A stretch of DNA of 64,000 nt from Fibrobacterota bacterium (GTDB lineage: Bacteria > Fibrobacterota > Chitinivibrionia > Chitinivibrionales > Chitinispirillaceae): NCBI GenBank assembly GCA_023436145.1, contig JAEZKP010000021.1, positions 1-64,000 of the forward strand. Direction: 5' to 3'. Both the position numbers and the translations under genes were made by a program. Positions 62,779-64,000 of this stretch are shown one piece after another; position 1 is the first letter of the stretch, and each line of letters begins with the position of its first letter. Under the pieces are notes generated by a model that was not told the origin of the DNA, made no database searches, and saw only the letters and a program-made list of their open reading frames with translations.

Positions 62779-64000
62779 TTGAAAAATCAGTTTCTCAGAC
62801 GTCTGATCCCTGTTTCGTTATTAGTAATACTAATTACCGGTTCATTGGTTATCTACTCCCATAACCGATCTACCAGCTCAGAACGTCCCAAACCTGGTTC
62901 GATTTCCTTTGGGCCCACAAAAGAACTTGCCCAAATCAAAATACCCCCCAAATTTGAAACATTTAAGACACTGTTTGCAGATATAGCTGAAAATGTAGTA
63001 CCTACAGTAGTTCAGGTAATCCCCACAAAAATCGATACTGTAATTTTTTCCAATAACCCGTTTTATCAATTTTTCGACGATCCATTTGGACTTAATGAAT
63101 TTTTTGGCCAACCCAAACGCCGTCCTCCAGTGGAAAAGCGTCAGTACAAACAACAAGGCCTGGGATCAGGTGTCATTGTCAGTAAAGAGGGCTATGTACT
63201 GACTAATTTTCATGTAGTAGCAGGTGCAGATGAAATTGAAGTAAAGACTTCTGATAACCGTTCCTTTCAGGCAGAAGTTATCGGTGTGGATTCATTGTCC
63301 GATGTAGCGGTCGTAAAAATAAAAGATGAACCGGATAACCTTCCGGTAGCCTATCTGGGAGACTCAGATAAGCTACGTCCGGGAGACTGGGCTATAGCCA
63401 TCGGAAATCCATTCAGCCTCGCATCATCTGTTACTCTGGGAATAGTATCAGCTGTTGGTCGCACTGCCAGCAGCGATTTCAACACCTTTCAAAACTTCAT
63501 CCAAACCGATGCTGCCATAAATCCCGGAAATTCCGGAGGTGCTCTTGTTAATGTCAAAGGTGAACTGGTCGGGATTAACACCATGATCTATACCCAATCT
63601 GGAGGTTATATGGGGATAGGATTCGCTATTCCGATCAATATGGCCAGACAAATAATGGAAGATCTGATTTACGAGGGAAAAGTAAGCAGAGGATGGCTGG
63701 GAATTGCAATCCAGGACCTTGATCCGGCAACCCGGGAGGCATTCAATCTGGAAACAGAAATAAAGGGAGTGCTGATTGGTGATGTCTTTAAGGGACAGCC
63801 CGCAGAGAAAGCAGGGTTCAAACGGGGAGATATAATTACCTCTGTAAACCACAAACCGGTACTTAACTCCAATCAACTGAGAAATGTGATTGCATCCATT
63901 CACCCCGGAGAAAAAGTTCCCATCGAAATCATTCGAAAGCACAAAAGAATCATTTTAAATGTCAGAGTCAGCAACCGAGACCACCAGTCTCAAAATTCTT
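62779..64000 (+). CDS. HtrA/DegP-type serine protease, 3' end outside the window
   Basis: The frame stays open to the last base, giving the first 407 residues. I chose a TTG start because AGGAGG lies six bases before it and it leads directly into a signal anchor (LIPVSLLVILITGSLVIY). A trypsin-like domain holds His145 (TNFHVVAG), Asp175 (LSDVAVVKI) and Ser252 (NPGNSGGAL). A PDZ domain starts near residue 300 (GWLGIAIQDLDP...GFKRGDIITSVNHKPV). DegP-type proteases degrade or refold misfolded periplasmic proteins. A second PDZ may lie beyond the window. Confidence 0.93.
   Translation, partial: MKNQFLRRLIPVSLLVILITGSLVIYSHNRSTSSERPKPGSISFGPTKELAQIKIPPKFETFKTLFADIAENVVPTVVQVIPTKIDTVIFSNNPFYQFFDDPFGLNEFFGQPKRRPPVEKRQYKQQGLGSGVIVSKEGYVLTNFHVVAGADEIEVKTSDNRSFQAEVIGVDSLSDVAVVKIKDEPDNLPVAYLGDSDKLRPGDWAIAIGNPFSLASSVTLGIVSAVGRTASSDFNTFQNFIQTDAAINPGNSGGALVNVKGELVGINTMIYTQSGGYMGIGFAIPINMARQIMEDLIYEGKVSRGWLGIAIQDLDPATREAFNLETEIKGVLIGDVFKGQPAEKAGFKRGDIITSVNHKPVLNSNQLRNVIASIHPGEKVPIEIIRKHKRIILNVRVSNRDHQSQNS

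Noticed and set aside
62878..63942. Minus-strand frames opposite the HtrA gene
   Set aside because: The plus strand carries a clear HtrA reading frame with a full catalytic triad. The minus frames show no family features.
1..64000. Insertion sequence, prophage or integrase associated with the AT-rich EPS island
   Set aside because: No transposase, integrase, tRNA end or flanking direct repeat was recognised. The lower GC alone is common in glycan loci.

Overview
The window is about 64 kb of bacterial chromosome with tightly packed genes. No rRNA, tRNA, insertion sequence, integrase or CRISPR array was seen. It suggests a Gram-negative, outer-membrane-bearing bacterium. Lipoprotein signals, two small beta-barrel-type outer membrane proteins and EPS/O-antigen genes support that. 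A TIGR02147-type regulator and very large lipoproteins that begin Cys-Thr-...-Asn-Pro-Phe and end in DUF2341 plus LamG modules point to the Fibrobacterota/Chitinivibrionales neighbourhood. That placement is inference from gene families, not from a phylogenetic marker.

Layout. (1) 1-17613: a surface polysaccharide island, visibly AT-richer than the rest. It holds a NusG-like antiterminator, glycosyltransferases, a flippase, an O-antigen polymerase/ligase, three methyltransferase-like proteins, and a run of four NTP-using enzymes (nucleotidyltransferase, APH-type kinase, thymidylate-kinase-like, ATP-grasp). Two blocks converge at 9072/9084. (2) 17932-21942: a secreted coiled-coil protein and a CsaB-like pyruvyltransferase. 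(3) 22119-29397: a sigma-54 module. A PAS histidine kinase, an NtrC-type regulator and a CheX-like protein lie between a four-gene operon of unknown function and an rnk gene. The operon and rnk each have a strong -24/-12 promoter, and three intergenic sites share one palindromic motif. The operon encodes a malic-enzyme homologue that has lost its active site. (4) 29505-31973: a TIGR02147 regulator with three lipoproteins. (5) 32061-32560: a 58-bp tandem repeat array. (6) 32751-38420: a phosphate operon with an 11-bp-repeat Pho box, then phoU fused to a dead arsenate-reductase/LMW-phosphatase domain, pstS, pstC, pstA and two pstB genes. The two PstB ATPases carry complementary active-site losses, as expected of an asymmetric heterodimer. 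(7) 38476-40999: a GH52 beta-xylosidase and a small helix-hairpin-helix protein. (8) 41192-50192: a second glycan locus with flippase, glycosyltransferase, PglC-, PglF- and PglE-like enzymes, a YdcF-type protein and a pair of outer membrane proteins. (9) 50355-60982: a Ser/Thr kinase operon with a beta-helix-like exported protein and two giant paralogous lipoproteins. (10) 61155-64000: IMP dehydrogenase and an HtrA protease cut by the window end.

The most novel-looking items are the sigma-54 module with its pseudo-malic enzyme (22119-29397) and the phosphate operon with a split canonical/degenerate PstB pair and a catalytically dead PhoU fusion (32751-38420). Starts were chosen mainly from ribosome binding sites and family alignment from memory. 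No database search was possible.
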